DNA of 13,404 nucleotides, from the NCBI GenBank assembly GCA_009699565.1, contig WLNX01000024.1, positions 1 to 13,404 of the forward strand. The letters run 5' to 3'. Source of the stretch: Actinomycetota bacterium (lineage in GTDB: Bacteria; Actinomycetota; Thermoleophilia; Solirubrobacterales; Solirubrobacteraceae). The position numbers were made by a program, and so were the translations under genes. The notes beneath the pieces were generated by a model. That model ran no database searches, had not been told where the DNA came from, and worked only from the letters and a program-made list of their open reading frames with translations. Shown here in pieces: positions 6,139 to 13,404 of this stretch. How positions within the stretch are numbered: position 1 is the first letter of the stretch; each line of letters begins with the position of its first letter.

Positions 6139-7413
6139 TCAGCGGCGGAAGACCGAGCGTCCCGGGTACACGGCCTTCGAGCCGAGGGCCTCCTCAATTC
6201 TAAGAAGCTGGTTGTACTTCGCAACCCGATCTGACCTCGAAGGGGCCCCGGTCTTGATCTGGCCGCATCCGGTGGCCACGGCAAGATCGGCGATCGTTGT
6301 GTCCTCGGTTTCGCCTGAGCGGTGCGACATGACGGCCGTGTAGCCGGCGCCGCGGGCCATCGCGATCGCGTCGAGCGTTTCCGTCAGCGTTCCGATCTGA
6401 TTGACCTTGACAAGGATCGAATTGGCTACGCCGAGTTCAATGCCGCGCTCAAGCCGCTCCGTGTTGGTTACGAAGAGGTCGTCGCCCACGAGCTGGACGC
6501 TGTCGCCGAGCTTCTCCGTCAGCGCCTTCCATCCCTCCCAGTCCTCCTCGTCCATGCCGTCCTCGATTGAAACGATCGGGTAGCGGGACGCCATCTGAGC
6601 CCAGTAGTCGGCCATCTCCACCGAGCTCAGTACACGGTTCTCGTGTGCGAGCGAGTAGCTCCCAGCATCGAAGATTTCGCTTGTCGCGGGATCAAGCGCA
6701 ATCGCGACGTCTTCGTCGGGCTTGTACCCGGCGGCCTCGATTCCTTCGATCAGCACCTCCAGCGCCTGCTCGTTCGAGTCGAGGTCGGGGGCAAATCCGC
6801 CCTCGTCGCCGCCGGCGGTGTTGAGGCCGCGCGACTTCAGCGTCGCCTTCAGAGCATGGAAGACCTCCGAGCCCACACGCAGCGCCTCACCAAACGAGCT
6901 CGCTCCGCAGGGCACGATCATGAACTCCTGAAAGTCGACGCGGTTGTCAGCGTGGGCGCCACCATTGAGGACGTTCATCATCGGCACCGGCAGCACGCTC
7001 GCCTGAGGGCCCCCTAAATGGCGCCATAGGGGCTGACCGGCGGCGGCAGCCGCCGCATGCGCGCTTGCCAGCGAAACGCCGAGGATCGCGTTGGCGCCGA
7101 GACGGGACTTGTTGGCAGTCCCATCCAAAGCGATCAGGCTCTCGTCAACGAGGCGCTGGTCTGCTGCATCGACGCCGATGATCGCGGCTGCAATCTCGCC
7201 GTTGACGTTGGCGACGGCCTTGCCGACCCCCTTGCCGCCCCATTCTTCGCCGCCGTCGCGCAGCTCGGTGGCTTCGAATTCTCCGGTTGAGGCTCCCGAT
7301 GGAACGGCAGCCCGGCCGCGCGCACCTCCGTCCAGCTCAAGTTCCACTTCCACGGTCGGGTTGCCACGGCTGTCGAGTATCTGCCGCGCGTGCACTTCCT
7401 TGATCTTGGTCAT
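6139..7413 (-). CDS. eno: Enolase (phosphopyruvate hydratase)
   Basis: Enolase converts 2-phosphoglycerate to phosphoenolpyruvate in glycolysis and is Mg2+-dependent. The 424 residues are a normal length and hold the full active site. SGASTGEFEA (39-48) forms the flexible loop and GGAHADN is at 151-157. The acid/base pair is Glu204 in GDEGGFAPD and Lys336 in LVKVNQIGTLTET. The metal ligands are Asp241, Glu284 (SIEDG) and Asp311 (GDDLFVTN), and SHRSGETEDT (363-372) is the substrate-binding signature. The ATG overlaps the mazG stop by four bases (ATGA), and GGAGAGGA at 7417-7424 gives a strong ribosome binding site inside the end of mazG. Its place between mazG and ftsB matches the conserved bacterial order. 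Confidence 0.98.
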   Translation of the reverse strand: MTKIKEVHARQILDSRGNPTVEVELELDGGARGRAAVPSGASTGEFEATELRDGGEEWGGKGVGKAVANVNGEIAAAIIGVDAADQRLVDESLIALDGTANKSRLGANAILGVSLASAHAAAAAAGQPLWRHLGGPQASVLPVPMMNVLNGGAHADNRVDFQEFMIVPCGASSFGEALRVGSEVFHALKATLKSRGLNTAGGDEGGFAPDLDSNEQALEVLIEGIEAAGYKPDEDVAIALDPATSEIFDAGSYSLAHENRVLSSVEMADYWAQMASRYPIVSIEDGMDEEDWEGWKALTEKLGDSVQLVGDDLFVTNTERLERGIELGVANSILVKVNQIGTLTETLDAIAMARGAGYTAVMSHRSGETEDTTIADLAVATGCGQIKTGAPSRSDRVAKYNQLLRIEEALGSKAVYPGRSVFRR

Positions 7414-8183
7414 TGTTCCTCTCCGATGCGCACCTGCGCATACAGCTCAAGCTGCTTGTCGATCTCAAGTTCGGTCCACTCCAACCCTGCCGCCCGCGCA
7501 AGCTCCTCGGCCGCCTCCAAGCGCCCTCGGAAGCGGGCGCTCGACGAGCGCAATGAAAGCTCTGGGTCGACCTGCAGCTTGCGTGCGACATTGACCGCCG
7601 CGAACAGCAGATCGCCGACCTGCTCGAAGTGCTCGTCGGGATTGCCGTCCGCTAGGGCGTCGACCTGATCGCGCAGTGCGTCGATCGCCTGCGGCGTCTC
7701 AATCGGGTCAAAGCCGCTCGACGCGGCCCGCCGCTGTATCCGGCGTGCGTGGAGCGGTGCGGGCAGGTTCTCCGGAACACCGCCGAAGAGGGTGTCGTCA
7801 CGGCCCGGCTCACTCTGTTTGATGCGGTCCCAGTTGCGTCGCACTTCGGCGCTATTGGCAGCCTCAACGTCGCCGAAGACATGCGGATGGCGACCGATCA
7901 GCTTGCGCCTGCAGTGGTCGGCGACTTGGCCGAGGTCGCTGACGCCGCGCTCCTCCAGCAGCAGCGAGAGGAAGTAGACCTGGAAGAGGACATCGCCGAG
8001 TTCATCGACGAGGCCCTCGTCATCACCCGAATTGGCCGCGTCAGCCAGCTCGTAGGCCTCCTCGACGGTATGGGGAACAATCGTCTTGGCGGTCTGCTCG
8101 CGATCCCACGGGCATTCGGCGCGCAGCCGACGGGTCAGCTGATCTAGCTGACCAAGCGAGGCTTCAATTTCGGCGCTGTCCAC
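7410..8183 (-). CDS. mazG: Nucleoside triphosphate pyrophosphohydrolase MazG
   Basis: MazG hydrolyses (d)NTPs to NMPs and pyrophosphate, clearing non-canonical nucleotides; in E. coli it also affects (p)ppGpp levels. The 257 residues are close to E. coli MazG (263) and carry both tandem domains. The N-terminal one has CPWDREQT (24-31) and the metal-binding helix pair EEAYE (41-45) with Glu62 and Asp65 in VDELGDVLF. The C-terminal one has EHFEQVGDLLFAAVNVARKL (184-203). A GTG at 8192 would add three residues, but a TAGCGT box overlaps it and sits 7 nt before the GTG at 8183, so I prefer the shorter form. The stop overlaps the eno start by four bases. Confidence 0.93.
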   Translation of the reverse strand: MDSAEIEASLGQLDQLTRRLRAECPWDREQTAKTIVPHTVEEAYELADAANSGDDEGLVDELGDVLFQVYFLSLLLEERGVSDLGQVADHCRRKLIGRHPHVFGDVEAANSAEVRRNWDRIKQSEPGRDDTLFGGVPENLPAPLHARRIQRRAASSGFDPIETPQAIDALRDQVDALADGNPDEHFEQVGDLLFAAVNVARKLQVDPELSLRSSSARFRGRLEAAEELARAAGLEWTELEIDKQLELYAQVRIGEEQ

Positions 8184-8190
8184 CGCGCCC

Positions 8191-8196
8191 ACGCTA
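8191..8196 (-). promoter_or_regulatory. Candidate -10 box (TAGCGT) before mazG
   Basis: TAGCGT lies 7 nt before the GTG at 8183 and overlaps the alternative GTG at 8192. The same hexamer precedes the nuclease gene on the other strand. It suggests a promoter for a mazG-eno-ftsB transcript. Confidence 0.4.
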
Positions 8197-8205
8197 TCGC
8201 TTCGG

Positions 8206-8221
8206 ACCCCTTCGGCGGGGT
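8206..8221 (-). other. Small inverted repeat between the parvulin gene and mazG
   Basis: ACCCC and GGGGT form a 5-bp stem with a 6-nt loop in the gap between the mazG start and the stop of the parvulin lipoprotein gene. On the minus strand it lies upstream of mazG relative to the previous stop. No T-run follows, so termination is not supported. Confidence 0.25.
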
Positions 8222-8226
8222 GCCGC

Positions 8227-9390
8227 TCAGCCTCCGGCAGGAGGCGTGGTCGGCGTCTGCTGAGGCGTTGGCGTGGCAGGAGTGGTCGTCGAGGTCTTTG
8301 GCTTCGTGTAGTTCTTGCAGTCGGCGACGATGTAACCGGTCTGGCACTCGGTCACGTCCCTCCAACGGGCCTGGTACTGCTTGCCAAAGGCTGTCAGCGC
8401 CTTCTGCCCCTTCTCGGAGACGACGATCTGCTTGATCGACTTGGCTGCCTGAGCCTCGGTCTGGACCTTCTTCGGCGTCTCCTTGGTGACCTCAAAGACG
8501 TAGTAGCCGAGGCTGGTCTTGACGGGACCCTGAACCTTGTTCAGAGGAGCGCTGAAGATCGCCTTGTCGAAGGCGCCTTCCTGCGAACCTTCCGCGACAG
8601 CCGGAAGCTTGCCGCCATCCTTCTTGGAAGCCGCGTCCACGGAGTACTGATTCGCGACCGATGCGAACGACTGACCTCCCTCAAGCGCCGCCTTGGCCTT
8701 GTTGGCCTGAGCCAGCGTCTTAGTGAGGATCACGTTCAAGTCACGCGTAGCCGGCTGCGTGAACTGCGCCTTGTTCTTGTTGTAGTAGGCGGAGATGTCC
8801 TCGGCAGTGATGTTCTTTGATGCCTTCTGAACCTGAGCGGTGATCTTCTGCTCCAGCATCTGCGAGCGCTGACGGAAGAGCAGGTCGGCCTCGGTCTGGC
8901 CGGAGCTCTTGAGGAAGTCTGCGTACTGAGCGTCGGTCGGGAAAGCCTGCTTGCGGGCCTTGGTGAACTCGGCCTTGACCTTGGCGTCCGGAATGTCGAT
9001 GCCAAGCTCGTTTGCCTGGAGCTCAAGCCACTCGGAACGGATCAGGAAGGTCATGACCTGATCGCGCAGCTGCGTGTACTGCTGCGAGCACTGTGACTTG
9101 TACTCGGCGTCGGTCGGGTCGGGCTGACCCTTGACCGGCTTCGCGGCGGCAGCCTTCTTGGCGGCGATGCACTTCGTGTAGTTGGGGGCGTCGGGAACGC
9201 CGGCTGCCTTGGCGGCCGGATCCTGCGAGGCGCTTGAAGCGACCGTCATCCAACGGTTGAAGGTCGTCTTCGAGATCGTCGTGCCGTCGATGTTGGCGAC
9301 GTCGCTGCTCGATACGCCGCCGCACGAGGCGAGGGCGACGGCTGAGATGGCTGCGGCGCCGAGCGCCAGAAAACGTGAGGAAGTGGTCAT
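8227..9390 (-). CDS. SurA/PrsA-like peptidyl-prolyl isomerase lipoprotein (parvulin family)
   Basis: This is a predicted membrane-anchored foldase that helps secreted proteins fold outside the cell. The 387 residues begin with a lipoprotein signal peptide ending in LASC (20-23). A SurA-type N-terminal chaperone region follows (VANIDGTTISKTTFNRW, 31-47), with helical sequence to about 200. The parvulin isomerase domain lies at about 211-304, with ASVANQYSVD (243-252), GGKLPAV (259-265), FSAPLNKVQGPVKTSLGYYV (279-298) and FEV. A Pro/Thr-rich tail (362-387) is likely disordered. Four Cys outside the lipobox (74, 101, 349, 358) could form two disulfides. It sits 43 nt after mfd, with AAGGA five bases before the ATG and TATCAT 10 nt upstream. 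An mfd-parvulin-mazG order is also seen in some clostridia. Confidence 0.9.
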   Translation of the reverse strand: MTTSSRFLALGAAAISAVALASCGGVSSSDVANIDGTTISKTTFNRWMTVASSASQDPAAKAAGVPDAPNYTKCIAAKKAAAAKPVKGQPDPTDAEYKSQCSQQYTQLRDQVMTFLIRSEWLELQANELGIDIPDAKVKAEFTKARKQAFPTDAQYADFLKSSGQTEADLLFRQRSQMLEQKITAQVQKASKNITAEDISAYYNKNKAQFTQPATRDLNVILTKTLAQANKAKAALEGGQSFASVANQYSVDAASKKDGGKLPAVAEGSQEGAFDKAIFSAPLNKVQGPVKTSLGYYVFEVTKETPKKVQTEAQAAKSIKQIVVSEKGQKALTAFGKQYQARWRDVTECQTGYIVADCKNYTKPKTSTTTPATPTPQQTPTTPPAGG

Positions 9391-9400
9391 TTGATCCTTG

Positions 9401-9406
9401 ATGATA
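9401..9406 (-). promoter_or_regulatory. Candidate -10 box (TATCAT) before the parvulin lipoprotein gene
   Basis: TATCAT ends 10 nt before the ATG at 9390, in the 43-nt gap after mfd. An AAGGA ribosome binding motif lies between them, so this start has both signals. No good -35 is seen at 16-19 nt. Confidence 0.4.
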
Positions 9407-9433
9407 GGCAGTGGAGTGCTTTGAGGCTGGGAC

Positions 9434-12400
9434 TCACGCCTTGAAGCGGCTTACGGCTAGCAGTTCATCAGCGATGCTACCAACGATCTCAAGCCGCTCC
9501 GCCGGTTCACTGGGCAGCGCGATCGAGAGCTGGGCGCGTCCAGGCTCGTAGCGGGCCTTCGGCAGCGCCAGCTCGAGCTGGCGCTGCTGGTCCTCGTTGA
9601 AGTCAAGCGGGGTGACAACCATCTGCTCGCCGCGGATCGTTACAACGCGCGCGCCAGCCTCGCCGAGCTTCACACGCGCCCTCTGAAGCAGAATCAGATT
9701 CTCAACCTCGCCCGGCAGAGGGCCGAAGCGATCGACCAGCTCCTCGCCAAGCACGCCGAGGTCGGCGAGCTCGCGGCTGGCGGCAATCCGACGGTGGATA
9801 TCGATCTTTGCCTGCTCGTACGGCACGTAGTCGACCGGGATGTAGGCGTCAACGTCGACGTCAAGCCGGACCGGTTCATGCTCGTCGTCGTTGCCGACAG
9901 GCCCGGCGGCGCGGACTGCGTCGTCGAGCATCGACAGGTACAGCTCAAAGCCGAGCGCCGCTACATGACCCGACTGCTCGTCGCCGAGAAGGTTTCCGGC
10001 GCCGCGGATCTCGAGGTCGCGCATCGCAACCTTGAATCCGGCGCCCAGCTCCGTGTAGTCGGAGAGGGCGCTGAGCCGCCGCGTGGCGTCCTCGGTCAGG
10101 GCCGCCGAGCTTGGGTAGAGCAGGTAGGCATAGGCCCGTTCGCGGCTTCGCCCGACGCGGCCGCGGATCTGGTAGAGCTGCGCCAACCCGAAGCGGTCGG
10201 CGCCTTCGACGATCAGCGTGTTCGCCTGAGGGATGTCGATCCCCGACTCAATGATGCTCGTCGAGACCAGTACGTCGCAGTCGCCGCGTAGGAAGGTCAT
10301 CATCCGCTCCTCCAGGTCGTGCTCGCCGAGCTGCCCGTGGGCGACCTCGAACTTCATCTCCGGGCAGAGACCGCGAAGCCGTTCGGCCGTTTCATCGATC
10401 GTCTCGACGCGGTTGTGAAGGAAGAAAGCCTGACCGCCGCGCTGATGCTCGCGCTCAAGCGCCTGACGGACCAGCTCCTCGTCGTACTCGCCCACAAAGG
10501 TCTTCACCGGCCTGCGGCCCTCGGGCGCGGTCTCGATCACACTGATGTCTCGCATCCCCGCGAGCGACATCTGAAGCGTCCTCGGGATCGGGGTTGCGCT
10601 CATCGCAATAACGTCGACCTTCATCTTGAGCTGGCGCAGCAGCTCCTTCTGCTTGACGCCGAAGCGCTGTTCCTCGTCGACGATCAGCAGCCCAAGATCC
10701 TTCGGCCTCAGGTCGCGGCCAAGCAGCCGGTGGGTGCCGATCAGGATGTCGGTCTTGCCGTCGTTGAACTTCGCCACCGATTCGGCCTGCTCTGCACTGC
10801 TGCGAAGTCGACTGACGACGTCAACGGTGAAGGGGAAATCCTCGAGCCGCTCGCTGAACGTCCCGAAGTGCTGCTGCGCAAGAATCGTCGTCGGAGCCAG
10901 GATCAGGACCTGCGTGCCGTCGGCAGCGGCTTTGAACGCGGCCCGCAGCGCCACTTCCGTCTTCCCGTAACCGACGTCGCCGCAGATCAGGCGGTCCATC
11001 GGCCGCGGGCGCTCCATGTCCTGCTTGACGGCCTCGATCGCGGAGACCTGATCGGCCGTCTCCTGCCATGGGAAGCGCCCTTCGAAGTCGAGCTGCCACT
11101 GAGTGTCTTCGGCGAAGGCGCGGCCTTCACGGCGGCGGCGCTCGGCGTAGAGATTCAGCAGCTCGCCGGCCAGCCCCTGAGCCGCCTTGCGGGCCTTCGC
11201 CTTCAGCGTCTCCCACGACTTGCCACCGAGTTTGGAGAGCTTCGGGCTCAGCTCGCCGGCGCCGATGTAGCGGGTGATCTTGGCGAGCTGGTCAACCGGC
11301 AGGAAGACGCGGTCCTCCCCCGCGTATTCCAGCTCCAGATAATCGCGCGTGATCGAAGCGACGGTCTTCGTCTCGAAGCCGGCAAAGCGCGCGACACCGT
11401 GGTCCTCATGGACGACGGTATCGCCGGTCCGAAGCTCGAAGAGCGACGCAAAACGGCCAAGCCTTGGCTGCTCCTCGTCCCCGCCCTTAGCGACCCGCCT
11501 GCGGCGGAACAGCTTGCGCTCCGGGATCACGGCCAGCTTGGCGCCGGCGGCGATGAAACCGCTGCGCAGTGAAGCGAGCGCAAACGAAAGGCTCCCGCCG
11601 TCCCCGGCAGGGACGGCCTCGTCATCGAGCCAGCCGGCCGAGAGCCGCCCGAGGTTGTATGCGAGCCGCTCGCCCTCGCCGCGCTGGGCGAACGAAACAA
11701 CGGTGTGGTAACCGCTCCTCACGAGCGTCTCAAGCTGCGGCTCGGCCTCCGCCAGCGTGCGGGCGGCAAACTCCGCAGCTCCGGCGTGGATCTCAATTGG
11801 CTGCCCGGAGCTGATCGCCGAAATCCGCGCCAGCGAGCGCTTTGCCAGCGCCGCTTGGACTGTGTCAGGGGCTACGTAGAGGTGGTGCGCGTCGTCATCG
11901 TGAAATGCCGCGCAGACGTCCTGCCAGTGGTCTCCGAGAGCCGGCGCAATCTCTTCCTCCGCCCCAACCAGCACGACGGCGTCATCTGGCACCAGATCGA
12001 GCAAAGCCTCAAAGCGGTCAACCGGGAGCAGCTCCGTGATGTCGGGGCGCTCTTCGTCGCCGCCCATTGCGGCGATCTCGGCCAGCTCGCGGTGTTCGGC
12101 TGCGAGCTCTGCCGCGGGCGCAATCTCGGCGAACTCGATCTCGCCCAGCGAACGCTGCGTAAAAGTCGAGAAGTGGCGCAGCGACTCGATCTCAATGTCA
12201 AAGCAATCAACCCGGACTGCGTGGTCCTCCGTAGCGGGAAAGCAGTCAAGGATGCCTCCGCGGATCGCGAACTGTCCGCGCTCGGCAACTTCCGAGACGC
12301 GTTCGTAACCGGCGTCAACAAGCTGCGCGGCAACCTCGTCCAGGTCGATGAAGTCGCCCTTCCTGAGCGTGAAGCCGTGTGGCCTCAGCTGCGGGTCCGG

Positions 12401-12784
12401 GACCTTCTCGGAAAGGGCGACGGCGGATACGACGACGACCGGGGGTTCGCCTTCTGCTCCGTCCAGCAGAGCGTCGAGCGCCGCCACCCTGAGGCCGACT
12501 AGGTGGGCGGGCGGGTCCAGATGTGATTCGTAGGTGACGCCCCGGCTCGGGTAGAAGTGGACCTTGCGCGGCTCAAGCCAAAGGCTCAGATCGCTGGCAA
12601 GCGCCTGCGCCTCGCGGTCGTCGCCGGCAACGACGACCCCCGGCCTGCCGCCATTGTGGTCAAAGATCGCGGCAATCGCATAGGGCCGCATAGAGCGAGA
12701 GACGAACGCGTCGCCGCCGCCGGCGAGCAGCTTTGCGGCTTCGGGATCGTTTGAGAACTCAGCGAGCAGCTTGCGCAGTGACAC
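9434..12784 (-). CDS. mfd: Transcription-repair coupling factor Mfd
   Basis: Mfd removes RNA polymerase stalled at DNA lesions and recruits UvrA for nucleotide excision repair. The 1116 residues are near the E. coli length (1148). A UvrB-like N-terminal region spans about 1-300. The CarD-like RNA-polymerase interaction domain lies at about 447-510 (GDTVVHEDHGVARFAGFE at 454-471). The translocase has Walker A GDVGYGKT (602-609), DEEQ (703-706), SATPIPRTL (729-737), the TRG motif region STSIIESGIDIPQANT (841-856) and QIRGRVGRS (872-880). The C-terminal domain, about 970-1116, contains the regulatory region that masks UvrA binding. No key residue is missing. The start is GTG at 12784 with TAGGGT 9 nt upstream; the TAG of that box is the pth stop. 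Confidence 0.97.
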   Translation of the reverse strand: MSLRKLLAEFSNDPEAAKLLAGGGDAFVSRSMRPYAIAAIFDHNGGRPGVVVAGDDREAQALASDLSLWLEPRKVHFYPSRGVTYESHLDPPAHLVGLRVAALDALLDGAEGEPPVVVVSAVALSEKVPDPQLRPHGFTLRKGDFIDLDEVAAQLVDAGYERVSEVAERGQFAIRGGILDCFPATEDHAVRVDCFDIEIESLRHFSTFTQRSLGEIEFAEIAPAAELAAEHRELAEIAAMGGDEERPDITELLPVDRFEALLDLVPDDAVVLVGAEEEIAPALGDHWQDVCAAFHDDDAHHLYVAPDTVQAALAKRSLARISAISSGQPIEIHAGAAEFAARTLAEAEPQLETLVRSGYHTVVSFAQRGEGERLAYNLGRLSAGWLDDEAVPAGDGGSLSFALASLRSGFIAAGAKLAVIPERKLFRRRRVAKGGDEEQPRLGRFASLFELRTGDTVVHEDHGVARFAGFETKTVASITRDYLELEYAGEDRVFLPVDQLAKITRYIGAGELSPKLSKLGGKSWETLKAKARKAAQGLAGELLNLYAERRRREGRAFAEDTQWQLDFEGRFPWQETADQVSAIEAVKQDMERPRPMDRLICGDVGYGKTEVALRAAFKAAADGTQVLILAPTTILAQQHFGTFSERLEDFPFTVDVVSRLRSSAEQAESVAKFNDGKTDILIGTHRLLGRDLRPKDLGLLIVDEEQRFGVKQKELLRQLKMKVDVIAMSATPIPRTLQMSLAGMRDISVIETAPEGRRPVKTFVGEYDEELVRQALEREHQRGGQAFFLHNRVETIDETAERLRGLCPEMKFEVAHGQLGEHDLEERMMTFLRGDCDVLVSTSIIESGIDIPQANTLIVEGADRFGLAQLYQIRGRVGRSRERAYAYLLYPSSAALTEDATRRLSALSDYTELGAGFKVAMRDLEIRGAGNLLGDEQSGHVAALGFELYLSMLDDAVRAAGPVGNDDEHEPVRLDVDVDAYIPVDYVPYEQAKIDIHRRIAASRELADLGVLGEELVDRFGPLPGEVENLILLQRARVKLGEAGARVVTIRGEQMVVTPLDFNEDQQRQLELALPKARYEPGRAQLSIALPSEPAERLEIVGSIADELLAVSRFKA

Positions 12785-12793
12785 GTCGTCGCG

Positions 12794-12799
12794 ACCCTA
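12794..12799 (-). promoter_or_regulatory. Candidate -10 box (TAGGGT) built on the pth stop codon, before mfd
   Basis: The TAG stop of pth (12797-12799) forms the start of TAGGGT, which ends 9 nt before the mfd GTG. The hexamer and spacing equal those before the gene at 4747. It may give mfd its own near-leaderless transcript; AGGG could also be a weak ribosome binding site. Confidence 0.35.
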
Positions 12800-13399
12800 A
12801 GCCGAGCCGCTCAGCGATGTTTCGCCAAGCACGATTCGCTGCGCGAGATCAGCGGCGTCAGCGACGAGCGCCTCGACCTCGGCGTCGGACTGCTGCCAGC
12901 GCCCAAGCACGTAGTCGCTGACCTCTTTGCGGTCGGTCGAATCGGGTCGGCCGACGCCGATCCGGATCCGGCCGAACTGCTCGGAGCCAAAGCCCTTGCG
13001 CAGCGACTTGAGTCCGTTGTGGCCGGCAAGCCCGCCGCCGATGCGGGCTTGAATCTGGCCGAACGGAAGGTCGATCTCGTCGTGGATCACGATCACACGG
13101 TCCAGTTCCACCTTCAGCGACCCGCGCGCGGGACCGGCGGAAGTTCCGGATTCATTCATGTAGGTAAGCGGCTGCAGCAGTGCCACGCGCGCGCTCGGAG
13201 CTCCGGGCTCACCGACGCGCCCGCTGACAATCAGGCCGTTGAAGGTCTTGCGCGGACGCCCGAGGTCCCAGCGTCGCGACAATTCGGCCACAACCTGAAA
13301 GCCGACGTTGTGGGGAGTCCACTCGTACGAGGAACCGGGATTGCCGAGGCCGACGATCAGCCAGTCGACCGGTTCGGAGCGGGAGAAGATTCGGCGCAC
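12797..13399 (-). CDS. pth: Peptidyl-tRNA hydrolase (start near the window edge)
   Basis: Pth cleaves the ester bond of peptidyl-tRNAs released from ribosomes, recycling tRNA. The 200 residues include LIVGLGNPG (14-22), with the catalytic His30 in TPHNVGF (28-34); the family usually has TRHN, so Pro replaces Arg next to the catalytic His. TYMNESG (79-85), HDEIDLPFG (106-114, with Asp107) and GGLAGHNGLKS (122-132, with Asn128) complete the active site, with Asn20 and Asn82. The start is GTG at 13399, which leaves only five bases before the right edge, so an upstream start cannot be excluded. About 10 residues precede the first strand, slightly more than usual. The gene ends 12 nt before mfd, and pth-mfd adjacency is widespread. 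Confidence 0.95.
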   Translation of the reverse strand: MRRIFSRSEPVDWLIVGLGNPGSSYEWTPHNVGFQVVAELSRRWDLGRPRKTFNGLIVSGRVGEPGAPSARVALLQPLTYMNESGTSAGPARGSLKVELDRVIVIHDEIDLPFGQIQARIGGGLAGHNGLKSLRKGFGSEQFGRIRIGVGRPDSTDRKEVSDYVLGRWQQSDAEVEALVADAADLAQRIVLGETSLSGSA

Positions 13400-13404
13400 G
13401 GTGA

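Noticed and set aside
8206..8221. Terminator between the parvulin gene and mazG
   Set aside because: The stem is only 5 bp with no T-run, and it lies upstream of the parvulin gene's partner in the same operon direction.
10319..11572. 417-residue open frame on the plus strand inside mfd
   Set aside because: It is antisense to the Mfd motor domains, which are fully conserved. Long antisense frames are common in GC-rich genes, and the product shows no domain.
11705..12502. 265-residue open frame on the plus strand inside mfd
   Set aside because: Same reason: it mirrors the UvrB-like part of Mfd and has no recognisable motif or start signal.

Overview
The window is GC-rich and gene-dense, and every protein that can be recognised is bacterial and chromosomal. 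I see no mobile element, CRISPR array, tRNA, rRNA or tandem repeat, and no gap over 300 bases without a gene. The gene order pth - mfd - parvulin lipoprotein - mazG - eno - ftsB mixes the pth/mfd/.../mazG/.../divIC order of Firmicutes with the mazG/eno/ftsB order of Proteobacteria. Together with the high GC content and several small Actinobacteria-like proteins of unknown function, this suggests a deep-branching actinobacterium such as Thermoleophilia/Solirubrobacterales. That assignment is inference; no search was run.

Layout. (1) 3-344 (+): the end of a low-complexity Ala/Pro/Val-rich frame running in from the left edge. (2) 327-2353 (-): a compact four-gene cluster, read right to left: a zinc-ribbon rhomboid-like membrane protein without the catalytic residues, a small unknown protein, a stand-alone Lrp/AsnC effector-binding (RAM) domain, and a single-pass membrane protein of unknown function. 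(3) 2456-3544 (+): class I fructose-bisphosphate aldolase of the FbaB type. (4) 3638-4422 (+): a staphylococcal-nuclease-type lipoprotein and a small coiled-coil/membrane protein. (5) 4412-4609 (-): csrA, divergent from 4747-5334 (+), which encodes a helix-turn-helix-like, acidic, Arg/Gly-rich protein. (6) 5345-13399 (-): a housekeeping run, in transcription order pth, mfd, parvulin lipoprotein, mazG, eno, ftsB and a small unknown gene. It links translation recycling, transcription-coupled repair, extracytoplasmic folding, nucleotide clean-up, glycolysis and cell division.

The aldolase and the enolase are both glycolytic. CsrA regulates carbon metabolism in other bacteria, but a direct link here is speculation.

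The most notable signal lies in the start regions. Ten of the fifteen starts with visible upstream sequence have a TANNNT hexamer 6-10 nt before the start codon. Most of the rest have either a good Shine-Dalgarno sequence or an ATGA overlap with the upstream gene. This fits widespread leaderless or near-leaderless transcription. In three cases the hexamer uses the TAG stop codon of the gene before it. Other points of interest are a predicted rhomboid pseudoprotease, competing hairpins between eno and ftsB, and a csrA with no flagellar genes or fliW in view. I found no clear multi-gene defence system or other novel system here.
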